Assembly (NCBI GenBank): GCA_003665825.1
Contig: QPFY01000015.1
Span: forward strand, 186,001 to 250,000
Length of the DNA: 64,000 nucleotides
Direction: 5' to 3'
Origin: Microbotryum silenes-acaulis
Lineage: Eukaryota > Basidiomycota > Microbotryomycetes > Microbotryales > Microbotryaceae
Both the position numbers and the translations under genes were made by a program. Positions within the stretch are counted from its first letter, which is position 1. Every line of letters begins with the position of its first letter. A model generated the notes under the pieces. That model worked only from the letters and a program-made list of their open reading frames with translations. It had not been told where the DNA came from and did not search any database. Shown in pieces: positions 34,329 to 45,182 of the stretch.

Positions 34329-37097
34329 TCAGAATTCAGGCTGCCGCTCATATAGACCAACTGCCAGATGACCTATCTGGTAATGACCATGACGTACCTC
34401 TCGGACCCCCCACACGTGCACATCCTTAAAAACCGGAGGCGGCACCTCCCGCCTCGTATCTTCGATGTTAAGGATGTCGTACTTCCTCCCCTTGGCCCTG
34501 GTGCGCTCGACCTCGACAGTCGGATGTTTCGGCAAACCCTCGGGGTGTCTTACCCTCAATTGACTCGGCGAGATGGCCCCGCTCAACGTCGAGTTATCAG
34601 CCTCGATCTCCTCCTTGGCTCCAAGCGCATGTCTCACTTCTCCCATTCTCCGGACTCCCTCGACGGAACTCTCGATCTGACCTGGCCTTTCCCATGTTCG
34701 GAACCTTGGATCCAGAGGCGCATGCTGAGCCGTGACGAGGTATTCGGTCGACGACATCTCATGGACACGCGACACGGCCCGCTTGAAAGCGAACCTCTCT
34801 TCCTCACCCGTAAAAATAGCCAAATTGCGGAACGAGGGCGGCGAAGCGGTAGGATGCGGTTCCTCCTTCGTCCCCGCGGACCGTTGCCGACGTTGCTTCG
34901 CCTCGGCAGCGGCATCACGCTGGTGTTCGATCCGGGCCTCGTCCTGTTCGTACATCGTCTGCCCCTTGGACTCGTCGTAAGACGAAATGTTGGGCCGGTA
35001 AGGCGCTTCGAGGTCCTGAATGACATCCCCGATCATCTCTTGCGTCAAAGAATCGCCAATCTCGGCCGCGGCGTCCATCCCTCGGGACGATGAAGGGTCC
35101 GAGATCGTCCCGTCGGCCTCGTAGATGCGTTCCGAGGAGAAGGGATGGTTCGAGCCGCTCGAGGTCGTGATGTCGTCAGGGGAAGGTTGGGTGTACTCGC
35201 TCTGCGGCGCTGATCCCGATTCATCGTCGCTGGCGATGGCGCGTAGAGCATCGGGGAAGAAAAGGTCATCGACTTGGGCGGAGGCGAGGGCCAGTAAGCG
35301 CGTCTTGCTTTCGTAGAGCGCGTCCAACAAGGTGATCAATCTTCTCGCTTCGTTCTTTTGACTCAGTAAGAGCACCGGAACGTTGGTCAGGATGAGGGTA
35401 TGGAATTGACTCCCGAGCGAGATAAAGTCCGCCGGTCCAAGCGCCTTTTCGCATAGTTCGGAAAAGGAGAACCTAGCAACGCCGCCGACGGCCCAGGGAA
35501 TGACGACGTTGCGGCCATATACCTTCATGCTCGTCGGTTTCCCCTCGTGAGTACCGACAATTCTCTTGACCGCATCTTGGAATTCGGCCTCTTGGCCCTT
35601 GACGAACCACCCCTTAGCGGCGCTACCCCATCGTTGCCATGCTTCGACTTGTCCAAAGTCTCCTGGTTCGCGATCGTTCGTTCCATCCAACGCATCCTTG
35701 CCATGCTGCTCACGGCGATAGTCCGTCGCGGATCGGAGCTCGAGTACAGGTGACCGTGCGGCGAGAGCGAGGAGGAACGGACTGAGCGATTCCTTTTGTA
35801 CGCCCGAGTTGTAGAGATCTAATCTCGTGGGTGAGCACGCGCGGGTCAGCCGAATGAGTGTGATCGTTCTGGCTACTACCCCCCGTAGAAAACTACTCAC
35901 CCTGCGGTAGTCGATTCGATGTCCCCACGACCACCCCACCCAGTCTCCAGTACCAACTGATGACTCTGTTGAGTAAGCCCGCACCCGCGATATCGACTAG
36001 TTGCACCTCGTCAAAGGCGAGCAGCCACCCATAGGTCTTGATGAGATCCCTCGCGACACCTGCGAGGACGAATTCCCTCGTGTTGAGATCGTGGTCTTTG
36101 GGACTCCTCCCTCCGGCAAACACGGCCCTCCAGCCTTTCGAAAGTGCTAAGGCCTTCATCTCTTCCCTCCTGGACCAAGGGTAGCCCGCCGTACCGTCGC
36201 CTTGATCGGCGAGCTCATTCATCCTCCTCTCCTCGAGCTCGAACTCGATTCTCTGCTTCTCCAACGCCTGGTGCACGGCCGAGTAGATGAACAGGAGGAA
36301 CGAGTGGTAATGAAAGCGAACCTTGTGAGGAACAGGAAGCGAGGCGAAAAAGAGGTCCATCAGGAAAGATTTGCCCGTCCCCGGTGGACCGGTGAGGAGA
36401 AAACCTTTCGGGGTGTCGAGGCCTTCGAGCCCCTGGTCATCCTTGAGGACCTTGACGAGTGCGGTCGACTTTTGTTTCTCCGACATGGAGAGAAGAGATG
36501 ATCGTTCGGCTTCTTCGTCCTCTGAGAGCTCGATCCCTCGGGACGAGAGCGGCGAGCGACGGAAGGGCCACTCGGGGATTTGGGAGGCCAGCGGGTCGTT
36601 CGTCGGACGTAACGACTCGAGCAAGGTTAACAACCGCACGGGCGGCGAGTAGTCCAGTAGTTCTTCAGTCAATTTGCGCACCTATAAAAGGTCGCTGAGG
36701 GTGTCAGTGTGGAGTCAAGGTTTGTGTGAGGCGCAAACGAGCCATAGCAGCGCCTCGGAATCCTGAGCACCACATAAGAGGCGAGCATCGCGCTAAGACA
36801 GACACTCCCAGTTCGTGTACGCACCTGCACCAGCGCTCTGATCTGTTCAGGATCCGACTTGACGGTCCCATTCGCAACCATCCCGTGGTACAACAGCAGA
36901 GGATCCGTCACTTGGATCGATGTTTCCGTTGCGGCAGCGGCAGCGCTCGATGAGAACCGCGACGACGACGACGATGACGTTGATCTGGGCATCGACGGCG
37001 ACGACGAGTATGGAGCTACGGTTCTGGCATGCGAGCGCCATGCAACTTGTGCACATCGGATCCGGGGTGTCGCCCTTCGCATGGAGAGGCTCAGCAT
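34329..37097 (-). CDS. AFG1: Mitochondrial AAA-type ATPase Afg1 (LACE1 family)
   Basis: Exons complement(34329..35818, 35901..36681, 36825..37097) give 847 residues. The first ATG at 37097 begins MLSLSMRRATPRIRCAQVAW, an Arg/Ser-rich presequence typical of mitochondrial import. Walker A is GPPGTGKS and Walker B LLAFDEVQLVD, followed by GTSNRLPQDLYNSGVQKESL rebuilt across intron 2, which is diagnostic for Afg1. The later segments VYGRNVVIP, FSFSELCEKALGPADF and RRLITLLDALYES fit the same family. Yeast Afg1 helps degrade misfolded inner-membrane proteins. The fungal protein is longer than usual because about 250 residues of low-complexity sequence precede the final DVHVWGVREV. A last intron (donor GAG|GTACGT at about 34395) could change the C-terminus; the stop at 34329 is the unspliced reading. 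Confidence 0.92.
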
Positions 37098-37335
37098 GGT
37101 GAGAGTCAGAGCAGGCTCGAGCCCGCGTGATGTGATCGGTCTGGTGGGTGCAAGTTTCAAGCGGGAGGCAAGAGATGATGAGCACGGCGCAGAAGACGTC
37201 CCTCTGCGATCGGCCGCGCGGTTCGCTCCGGCCCGGCAAAGGTCACGTGCTCATGGGCGTCGGCGAATTCAGCCCGATCAGTCCTCGAGGACTCCCAGGG
37301 CAACAAGGGTTTGGGTCGAGATTTGATTTCACCGA

Positions 37336-39751
37336 CTAATGACCATCACTTTTATCAATAAGAACAGGTGCATCCTTATCTTCGTCCTCTCCTTCCCGAC
37401 CCGCCCCCGAACCCTCCGTCCTCCCACCATCGGCCACAGGCGAGAACCCGTCGAGACTGACGACTGAACTCGCTAACGGGTGGTTCTCGCCGTGGGCCAG
37501 CTTGCCGCCCTCGGCCGTCGTCGTTCGACTGCGCGTCCCGCTCGACTTTCTTGAATGCAGGCGAGGACGATGATAGGGAGCAACGTGATTCGTCGGCAAC
37601 GGCGACTCGGATCTTGAGTGGGTCACCGATCCATTCGCCGTCGCGCTGGGCAGATCGAGCATGTGGCCCATCCGCTCTATCTTGGTCTTGAGGTATTTGT
37701 CCAGTTCGGCGGATCGAGTGACTGAAGCGCCAATCATGCCCACGCCGGCTCGACGAAGGTTGTGCGAAGCGCTCGAGTCGTCCGAGGAGTGGTCCTCATA
37801 GTCATCGTCGTCTTCGTCATCGTCGCCGTCGCTGTGATCTCGATCGTCCGAGTCGTGGCCTTCGTCCTCAGACACGTTTGCCGTCGTAGTGTGTGACTGC
37901 GCCACCGATGCCGCGTCGTACATGTTCTCCGTCGCCAACTGCAAAAGGGCTGAGCCACTCATGATACCACCGTGGGACCGATGCCCCGCGCCGCCCTTGG
38001 TCCCCTTTCTGTGATGTTTCCTCGTTGTCCTCTTGGTCGGGATCCAACTCCTCGGGACCATAGCGACCCTTTCGACGACCTTGACCCCTTCTTTCTCAAT
38101 CTGCTGAATCTTGTCCGGGTTATTGGTCATCAACTTGACGCTCCCGACCTGCAGATCCCTCAAGATCGCGCCTGCGATATCGTACACCCTCTGATCGGCG
38201 CCATGACCCAGCATCAGATTCGCTGCCACGGTGTCGTGCCCGAGGTCCTGCAAATTGTATGCGCGCATCTTCTCCAGCAGGCCAATCCCTCGTCCTTCTT
38301 GACGCAGGTAGACGATTACGCCTCGTTGGGCCAGGGTGATGAGCCGGAACGCCTCGTCGAGTTGTTCGCCGCAGTCGCAGCGTTGCGAGCCGATCGTTTC
38401 CCCCGTGAAGCACTCGGAATGAATGCGCACCAATGGCGGGTCGACATCGTCCATCGAATGATGCTGATGGTGGTGATTCTGAAGATTTACAGAGTGCTGG
38501 TGTTGATGATGGTGATGCTGCGCCTCGCGTTCGGACTCCTTCGACGATGGCGAATCGATGAATTCAAAGGTGGGGGAGACCGCTCGAGGCGTCGACGGAT
38601 TGATCGAAGTCGCCGACAGACGACCCATGTAAGCGCCTCTCACGATCCTCTCCATCTCCATCTCTCCTTTCCTCCATTCCTGATCCAGCGAAGTGCTTCG
38701 GATGAAGGGGGTTTGAGGGGGTCCGAGATCCGTCTCGGGGTGGAGGGCATCCATTTGGGCTTGGTCGGCGACAAACGCGAGGTGTTCCTTCGAATCATGG
38801 TTGTTGGTATAGAGGTGGAGGAAGATGTGGCCGTGAGGTGTCGGAATTCGGGTTCGGACCTCGCACCGTACTTGGATCGGTGGGAGCACGGGAGAGGCTG
38901 TCGAGGCGGACGGGGCCTCGACGACGATCGAAGACGAGGTCGAGGGCAATGAGGACGAGCCGAGAGCTGCTTCACTCTTGAACGGTGGTGGAGGATGCCT
39001 CAACAATTTGATCGTCTCGGGATCGGACATGCTTAATCTTCTCGACTTGGCCCCCAAAGGCAACGCTTCTGCTCGGTGTTCTTGCGCCTTCTTGGACTGG
39101 GTGGTCGAGCTCGCTCCAGCCACCGCCGAAGCCGCGGTCGCTTTGGCCGCCTGTTCGGCCTTGGCGCGTTCCTCCTCCATCGCCTGTGTCCTCGCAGCCA
39201 GTTCCAGCGCCAGGCGTATCCTCCTCGGGGCCTGTTGTGATTCCATGCGAGGTCGGGCGGGGGCCTTGGTGGCTTCGAACCCGATACGCTCGTCATCGCA
39301 CGAGGCGTAGGCGAGCGTGTGGGGAAAGAACTCGTGCAGGTAGTGGTTGCGAGTCACACTGTGGGTGAGAGATCAACTTGAGCTTGTTAGGGAATGAATG
39401 AACGTGCTGAACTTGTCACTGCAGCGCTTACTCTGGTCCAGCAGCCGCAGCGGCCGCGACCAAGAGCGGATCGACGGGTGGCCTCCGATCCTTTTGCCGT
39501 GACCGAGTCTTGGCCGACGTCGTCTGTGAAGACGGATTCCCCATCGACTCGTGTTGCGAACATCCACATCCTGTAGTCGCACACGCTGGAAAGACATCTC
39601 GCGCCGTGGTCGTCGTGGTCGACTGGGAGGATGGGTTCGCGTTCTCGAGCGCGCCTTGTCGGATGAGTGAGTTGCCGGTCGGAAGCCCTTGCGGCGAGGT
39701 CAAGAGCTGCAGCAGGTCCAGATCGGCCGCCGTGACCGTGTGGTGGGCCAT
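37336..39751 (-). CDS. RIB1: GTP cyclohydrolase II with long extensions
   Basis: Exons complement(37336..39358, 39432..39751) encode 780 residues. The start ATG at 39751 gives MAHHTVTAADLD; upstream in-frame starts are not ATG. The catalytic domain carries RIHSECFTGETIGSQRCDC (three zinc-binding Cys), IVYLRQEGRGIGL, GHDTVAANLMLG, DIAGAILRDLQV and LMTNNPDKIQ. These are the family signatures for opening the GTP imidazole ring, the first step of riboflavin synthesis. Microbial enzymes are about 200 residues and yeast Rib1 about 345. Here about 270 residues precede the core, with an Ala/Glu helix and the partly conserved VRTRIPTPHGHIFLHLY strand block. A 210-residue tail with an Asp/Ser-rich acidic stretch follows. 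A His-rich loop interrupts the core between the strand block and RIHSE. Core identification is firm; the role of the extensions is unknown. Confidence 0.94.
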
Positions 39752-40835
39752 GCTCACACCTACGCTCAATGCTTCTTGCTACTTTGGGGTCCTCCACGGG
39801 GCCAAAGTTCGATGCTCGATGAGGGGATTGACCGTAGAAAGCAGAAGCGCGTGAACATGTATGACCGAGCCGCCTGCGTCGAGGGACCCCGGCCACTCCC
39901 CCGCCGACCCGCGGCTGAGTCGAAGCCTGTTGCTGACGTGATCGTGCAGTCGTGCCGGGTGCCGGAGCATAACCCCGCAATGGCAATGACTTTTGCGTGT
40001 AGCGAACAAGGTTTTCGGTGGTCGTGCTCGGACTGAGCTTGAATTGCCAGGTGTCTGCATCTCTCACACACAAAAGCCAGCCTCGCGTTTGCCTAGACGT
40101 AGTGCTTCCATCGCTTCCATTGGAATCGGGATGCACCGTGCAAAATCGCACCCACGAGCGGGTGCAGAGCAAAGGCTGTAGCTTGGCATACAGGGGTTAA
40201 CCCCATGAAGTGTTCGAGCAACTTGACATGCAAGAGTTACTCCCGAAATTCTTTGATCTCGGAGCCCGAAGGTGTAGGAATGCCTTTTGCAGCGCGGGAT
40301 GAAATGAGTCGGCGCTCCGAAGTTCGCCAGCGAGCGAGTTAAGAAAGGGGCTCTCAACGACTATCACGCGAAAATGAGAGGATCGCCGGCGACGAGGCGG
40401 AGTGCCATGCGCATACAGTTGCAGCCATCCCGAAGGCGTCACGCAGGTATGCACAGAAGTATTTCTGTCCGTATCGATGCTGTCGTATGGATGTCAAGCT
40501 CTGGAGTGAAAAGTCTCGACCCGCGCTTGAAGAATTCTGCGATCGAGGTAACTAATTGCCGTACTAAGTCTAAGCCCAAGAAAGCCTTCCCCCACGGGAA
40601 GGGCTTCACATACTCTGTTGGAAAATCTAAGTTTGGGGGGCTGGATATAAGGAAACTACGGCGCATCAAAGGCAGCGTTTTTGGCACAATTTCGTCTTTC
40701 TCAATTGTGGTCGCTTCCCGATCCCTCAAGTCGCGAAATTGACAGACCGCTCGTGGTAGTACGTATACATTATAGTTCAGGTACTATCGGTTGGTTACTC
40801 GACTAAGATACTTTGAACTAGCCCCAACACAAACC
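39752..40835. other. Intergenic upstream of RIB1
   Basis: About 1.1 kb without recognisable genes. A short hairpin lies at about 40581-40607 (stem AAGCCTTCCC / GGGAAGGGCTT). Composition becomes more AT-rich towards 40800, where the repeat island begins. Confidence 0.45.
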
Positions 40836-40983
40836 AAGAGAAGATCGGGGGCAGCGGTCACCACCGCATGCGTAAGAAGGATGGCGTCAGGGGTCTTCTC
40901 CTTCTTCCCGCGATCGGAGCTTGATGTAGCTACCCGAGTTGTTGCATCCGACCAGACGTCGATCGCCAGTCTACAGCCGGGTG
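40836..40983 (+). repeat. Repeat unit U, copy 1
   Basis: About 148 bases from AAGATCGGGGGCAGCGGTCA to the end of CAGTCTACAGCCGGG. The same unit recurs, shortened, at about 41936-42026 (same strand) and in full on the opposite strand at about 42042-42175. The copies are highly similar by eye with scattered substitutions. Confidence 0.85.
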
Positions 40984-41075
40984 TATCGATGATCGGGAGA
41001 CAGTGTCAGTCATACCCCTACGGTTGAAGCCAAGCGAGAACACCGGGGCACTCACCACATCCCTGATCGCCTCAG

Positions 41076-41869
41076 CCATGATCTGTTTCATCGCACCCCC
41101 CATCTCCCGTTTCTTGGTGGGCTTGGGAATCTTGGCCTCGTACTTGGACGGCATTTCGAGGGAGAACTTGTCCATGGCTTTCGACAGTCGAGGTTTGCCA
41201 TTTGCGCGAAGAGTTGTTGCTCCCTCTCCTCCGCCGTGGCGGGACTCTTGAGCGGCGAATGTTTCAAAACATCGTCGAGGCCCGGCATGCCTAGTAGGCA
41301 CACGGCCTCGCGTGCACGTTGTTCGTCCTGGTTGAGTCTTGTCGTGGTTGATAGGCCCGCGCGTTGGCGTCAACGGGGTGCGAGCCGACGAGCTGGGCGG
41401 GTGGGTTGGCAGCGATTGGGTGGTGAAAGGCAGTGCTAGGGTGACACACCTCGGTTGGCACGTCTGCTCGCGCCCCCCGCCCAAGCCGCCACCCTAGCAC
41501 TGCCTTTCACCACCCAATCGCTGCCAGCCCACCCGCCCAGCTCGTCGGCTCGCACCCCGTTGACGCCGACGCGCGGGCCTATCAACCACGACAAGACTCG
41601 ACCAGGACGAACAAGTCGTGCACGCGAGGCCGCAGGCCTACTAGGCATGCCGGGCCTCGACGATGTGTTGAAACATTCGCCGCTCAAGAGTCCCGTAGTG
41701 TCGATGACGGCCACGGCGGAGAGGGAGCAACAGCTCTTCGCGCAAATGGGCAAACCTTGACTTTCGAAAGCGATGGACAAGTTCTCCCTCGAAATGCCGT
41801 CCAAGTACGAGGCCAAGATCCCCAAACCGACCAAAAGACTGGGGACGGAGGGTGCGATGAAAGAGATGG
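41076..41869. repeat. Large palindrome with exon-like arms (IR1)
   Basis: The left arm at about 41076-41443 is the reverse complement of the right arm at about 41490-41869, with a spacer of about 46 bases. Both arms, read outward from the centre, encode the same peptide pieces (LALPFTTQSLP, GPINHDKT, GMPGLDDVLKHSPLKSP, MDKFSLEMPSKYEAKIPKPT). These look like a fragment of a real gene. The left copy runs on into IMAEAIRDV followed by GTGAGTGCC, a splice donor-like site. I do not recognise the source protein. Confidence 0.85.
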
Positions 41870-41884
41870 CTCGTCGGGGCGCCG

Positions 41885-42221
41885 AGTGCGTTAGTGCCGT
41901 CGGCGGTGGGTGCTGTGACTGCGCCCAAACCAAGGGAAGATCGGGGGCAGCGGTCACCGCCGCATGCGTGAGGATGACGGCGTCGGGGGTCTTCTCCTTC
42001 TTCCCGCGATCGGAGTTTGATGTAGCTATGCCCCGCTGTAGACTGGCGATCGACGTCTGGTCGGATGCAACAACTTGGGTAGCTACATCAAGCTCCGATC
42101 GCGGGAAGAAGGAGAAGACTCCCGACGCCGTCATCCTCACGCATGCGGCGGTGACCGCTGCCCCCGATCTTCCCTTGGTTTGGGCGCAGTCACAGCACCC
42201 ACCGCCGACGGCACTAACGCA
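41885..42221. repeat. Second palindrome (IR2) built from repeat unit U
   Basis: The arms at about 41885-42026 and 42081-42221 are near-perfect reverse complements (about 140 bases) around a 54-base loop. The outer ends read GTGCGTTAGTGCCGTCGGCG and its complement. Inside each arm is a copy of unit U. Confidence 0.88.
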
Positions 42222-42226
42222 CCCAG

Positions 42227-43011
42227 TTGATCCCTGTGCTCACCTTTGACGACTCCACGTACAGCCAGAGCGAGTTCGCTCGTCGTCGTCGTCGTCGTGT
42301 CGAGGGGCCGATAACACTGTCGGATGAAGACCACCTCGAGTGCCCAGGGCTCGATATCATCGAAGCTTTCATCAACGCCAAAGAAGGTCGGAAGCTTGCG
42401 GAAGTCTCGGCGCTAAAGCTTTAGTCCCTCGGTGTCGGCACGCGACGCGGCGTGCATCTTGCTACGTAGTGCGATGACATCGTCGACGAGGGACTGTTCC
42501 GCGCATGCGACGGTCATAGCCTACTCTGCGGCAGCGGCAGGGGTAGGCGAGGTCGACGTGATCGGGGTGCCTCGAGGCCTATGAACCGGGCTGTCGAGAT
42601 CGCAATTGCGTCTCAAGATGTCAAAGAGTAGATGGATGTTTGTCCATCGATGTGCACAGCCTTCGAGTGCAGTCTTGTCGATGCGAAGCCTACGACGATG
42701 AAGTGCTTGTGTTGACGCCTAAGGGTGAGACTATCTTGGGGGGCATTGACCCTGGACAGACTAGGTCCGCTTCTAGGCTCTTCCAGTGCCGCCAAGTAGT
42801 CTCACCCTTTGGCTTCATCGCAAGCACTTCATCTGCGTAGGCTTCGCATAGACAGTGCACATCGATTCACAAACATTCAGCTACTCCTTGACATCTTGAG
42901 ATGTGAGATGCAACTACGGCCTCGACAGCCGGTTCATAGGTCTCTGGTGGCATGGAAGAAGCCCAGCTGAGGGAATTGTGGGGTCCATCCAAGGCAATGT
43001 CGCACGAATCA
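42227..43011 (-). pseudogene. Shattered copy of the FunK1 kinase gene
   Basis: The stretch 42227-42572 matches about 800-1150 of the window on the same strand, including the kinase exon end (VKG then GTGAGC donor) and LEVVFIRQCYRPLDT. The next stretch, from about 42590, jumps to the region equivalent to 160-300. A further inverted piece (42800-43010) matches the segment equivalent to about 80-200, with CTTGGATGGACCCCACAA on the complement. The order is rearranged, parts are inverted and frames are broken, so no protein is made. The copy stops at the small TIR element beginning at 43012. Confidence 0.85.
42603..42914. repeat. Third palindrome (IR3) inside the kinase fragment
   Basis: The arms are about 42603-42733 and 42797-42914, sharing for example CGAAGCCTACG, AAGTGCTTG and GGGTGAGACTA with the complementary strings on the right. 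The sequence is kinase 3' coding DNA folded back on itself. Confidence 0.8.
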
Positions 43012-43247
43012 GCGTGTTCTGGCTGTTCAGCGCTGACATGTTGACATGTTGACCGGCGGGCCGTCTGTGGCGTATCTGCACCAATCGAGCGCTTCGCCTC
43101 GACGACGACGACGACGCGCCAGAGACGGCCTGGTCCGAGCGCCACTGCGCCAGGCCCCAGCCTAATCGACGCGCGTCACGCCCAGACGGCGCGCCGGACA
43201 GTGTGTCGACATGTCAACGCTGAACGTACTGAACAGCCAGAACACGC
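43012..43247. mobile_element. Small TIR element (MITE-like), 236 bp
   Basis: The ends are inverted: GCGTGTTCTGGCTGTTCAG at 43012 and its complement ending at 43247. Similarity continues inward for about 60 bases (CAGCG-TTGACATGT and CGTCTG blocks). There is no coding frame. It abuts the kinase fragment on the left. I could not find a convincing target-site duplication. Confidence 0.72.
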
Positions 43248-43927
43248 GTCTGTCACTCACTGCTGATGAATGGGGGAGTGTGGAGTGACGTTTCATCCGG
43301 GAACAGACGAGACGCCATGGGTCAGAGTTGCGTGAGCAAGACGATGTTGATGATGCAGTGACTGGTCAAAGGGAGAGAGGCAGGCCGAATCACCTCCCGC
43401 CGTCGCAATCCGTCGCGCTCGGTCTCGCTCGGTCGCGCAAGGCTGGGTCGCGCGTCATCGCGTCATCGCGTCATCGCTCGGACATGTCTCAGATCTCACC
43501 GATCTCACCCTCAAGCCCGTGAACAGTCATGCGATCATTCAGCGCTGAAGTCTTTTTAGGCGGGATCGGTTAATCCTTTGATTTGCTAGACGCAGCACTA
43601 CCGTAGGATTCTGCTTCGGTCGAGTGATGGCAGTTTCGAAAATGCTAGTGGCGTTTTCGCTATGCCTAGGCTACGCAAAAGAAAGTAATACGCAGGTGAA
43701 GCTGTTTTGGATCTCCCGCCGACATCAGCCGTCGGGACAATTTTCGTCACGAGCGAGTCGTCAAAGTAAGTAGGAGTATTTGTAAGCACACAAGCTCGGT
43801 CCATGTGACGAGATGCTTCATGCATCTATCCGAATTGCGCACACGATTTGTCGTCACCCTGACAGTTGACATTGCAAGAACCAATTCCGAGAGAGAGGTC
43901 CAAGCTCAAAATATCTCGCAAGCACCA
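43248..43927. other. Spacer between two repeat elements
   Basis: About 680 bases without gene signals. It includes a direct repeat of CGCGTCATCG near 43450-43475 and several CTCGGTC-type repeats just before it. Confidence 0.5.
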
Positions 43928-45026
43928 CATAGCAAAAAAGGGGGATATTTTGAGGATGGCTTTGGGACGGGGTCGGGACGGCCGTGGGATGGCCGAGGGA
44001 TGGTTGCCATCCCAGGATGACCGTGGACGATCACGGCGCACTACCAGAGTTAGGCGCCCCAACTCTGGGACCGTCCCGGGATGGTCCCCGCGACAGGCGC
44101 ACCAATGTTGGGACCGTCCGGGGACCATCGCGGGACCCGCGCCGATCCTGGGATGGTCCAGGAATTGACGGCGGTCTGGGCACGGTGCTGGGACGGCGCG
44201 GGGACAGACCTGGGTCCCGGGATCATCCCGAGATGATGCCAGGATAGTTGTGGGATCGATTAGTAAGCAATTTAATTGTTACTTATGCATACTCGTAATA
44301 CTTGATTCATTTGTAATCACTTTTGCAGTCGTTCTCTCGCTGTAATCGGGTGGGGTAGACACATGCATTACAATACAAGGGTAAAGAAAAGACGTAATAT
44401 GGCATCTGCTACTCAAACTGCTCTAGACGCGCATACAAGGCACCTACCGGACTTCGTGGCTGCGCCCGATGACGGCCAACGCTTCGTTCTGTCGAGGGGC
44501 AATAGAGCCTGTCAACGGCCTGCTCTACGTTCGAGACTCCAGTACTAATAGCTAACAAGTAGCCGAGAGAGAGCGATTGACCCAGACCTGCTGCTATGGT
44601 AAGCTGTCGGGGACATTGTCAGTGAACCGCGAGCGAGTCAGCTCAGCCCCTGAGTCCAAGGCTCTGATGCCAAAAAGCGACCGAGCGGCTCAAAGATGAA
44701 CCGGCAGTGACTTACGTTGGGCTATGAAATGCATTTGTATGATTGGTGTATGGGCGATTACACCAGAATTCCAGAACCATACCCGGACTGGCAACCTAGC
44801 GCCACCGGGACCGTCCCGAGGTCATTCCAGCGTCCGACTTTCTATTCTGAGACCGTCCTGAAATTCCTTCCCGATCCTGGGATGGTCCCAAGAGGGCGAG
44901 CGCGTGCCGGGATCGTCCTAGAATTGAGCGCCGAGCGCCGGGATGGTGCTGGGATGGCGCCGGGATCGTCTCGGCAGAGCGCGCACTCCCAAAGCCATAC
45001 CCGAAAAACCCCCGTTTTTTGCTATG
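43928..45026. mobile_element. 1.1 kb element with inverted ends and GGGATGGTCC motif arrays
   Basis: The left end CATAGCAAAAAAGGGGG, continuing ATTTTGAGGATGGCTTTGGGA, recurs as reverse complement at the right end (TCCCAAAGCCATACCCG, then CCCCCGTTTTTTGCTATG, ending 45026). Inside both ends (43965-44250 and 44805-44980) the sequence is a dense scatter of GGGACCGTCCCGGG, GGGATGGTCC and GGGATCGTCC words. The centre, 44260-44780, is AT-richer and unique. It is either one non-autonomous element or two inverted copies of a shorter one. Flanks share GCACC but no exact duplication. Confidence 0.65.
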
Positions 45027-45182
45027 CACCGATCACCGCACGCGCTCAGCTCCACTTCCGTACGACTGCCTGTGTCCTTGAAACCACACCTAGCCTAGCA
45101 AAGTGAGTTGTTGCTGAAGTATGCGATTGCACAAGCTCCAACTGACAAAACTGCGAATACTGTACCACTCTTTCTGATAGTC

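Noticed and set aside
37098..37160. Upstream extension of AFG1 to 37160
   Set aside because: The extension starts with TTG, not ATG; the ATG at 37097 gives a good mitochondrial presequence.
37972..38952. 326-codon plus-strand frame
   Set aside because: Antisense to the GTP cyclohydrolase II catalytic core.
40581..40607. Hairpin AAGCCTTCCC / GGGAAGGGCTT as a terminator or small RNA
   Set aside because: Short, isolated, with no gene next to it; intrinsic terminators do not apply in a fungal nucleus.
41436..42140. 234-codon minus-strand frame spanning two palindromes
   Set aside because: It crosses the loop of one palindrome and the arms of two, mixing unrelated repeats; a by-product of the inverted structure.
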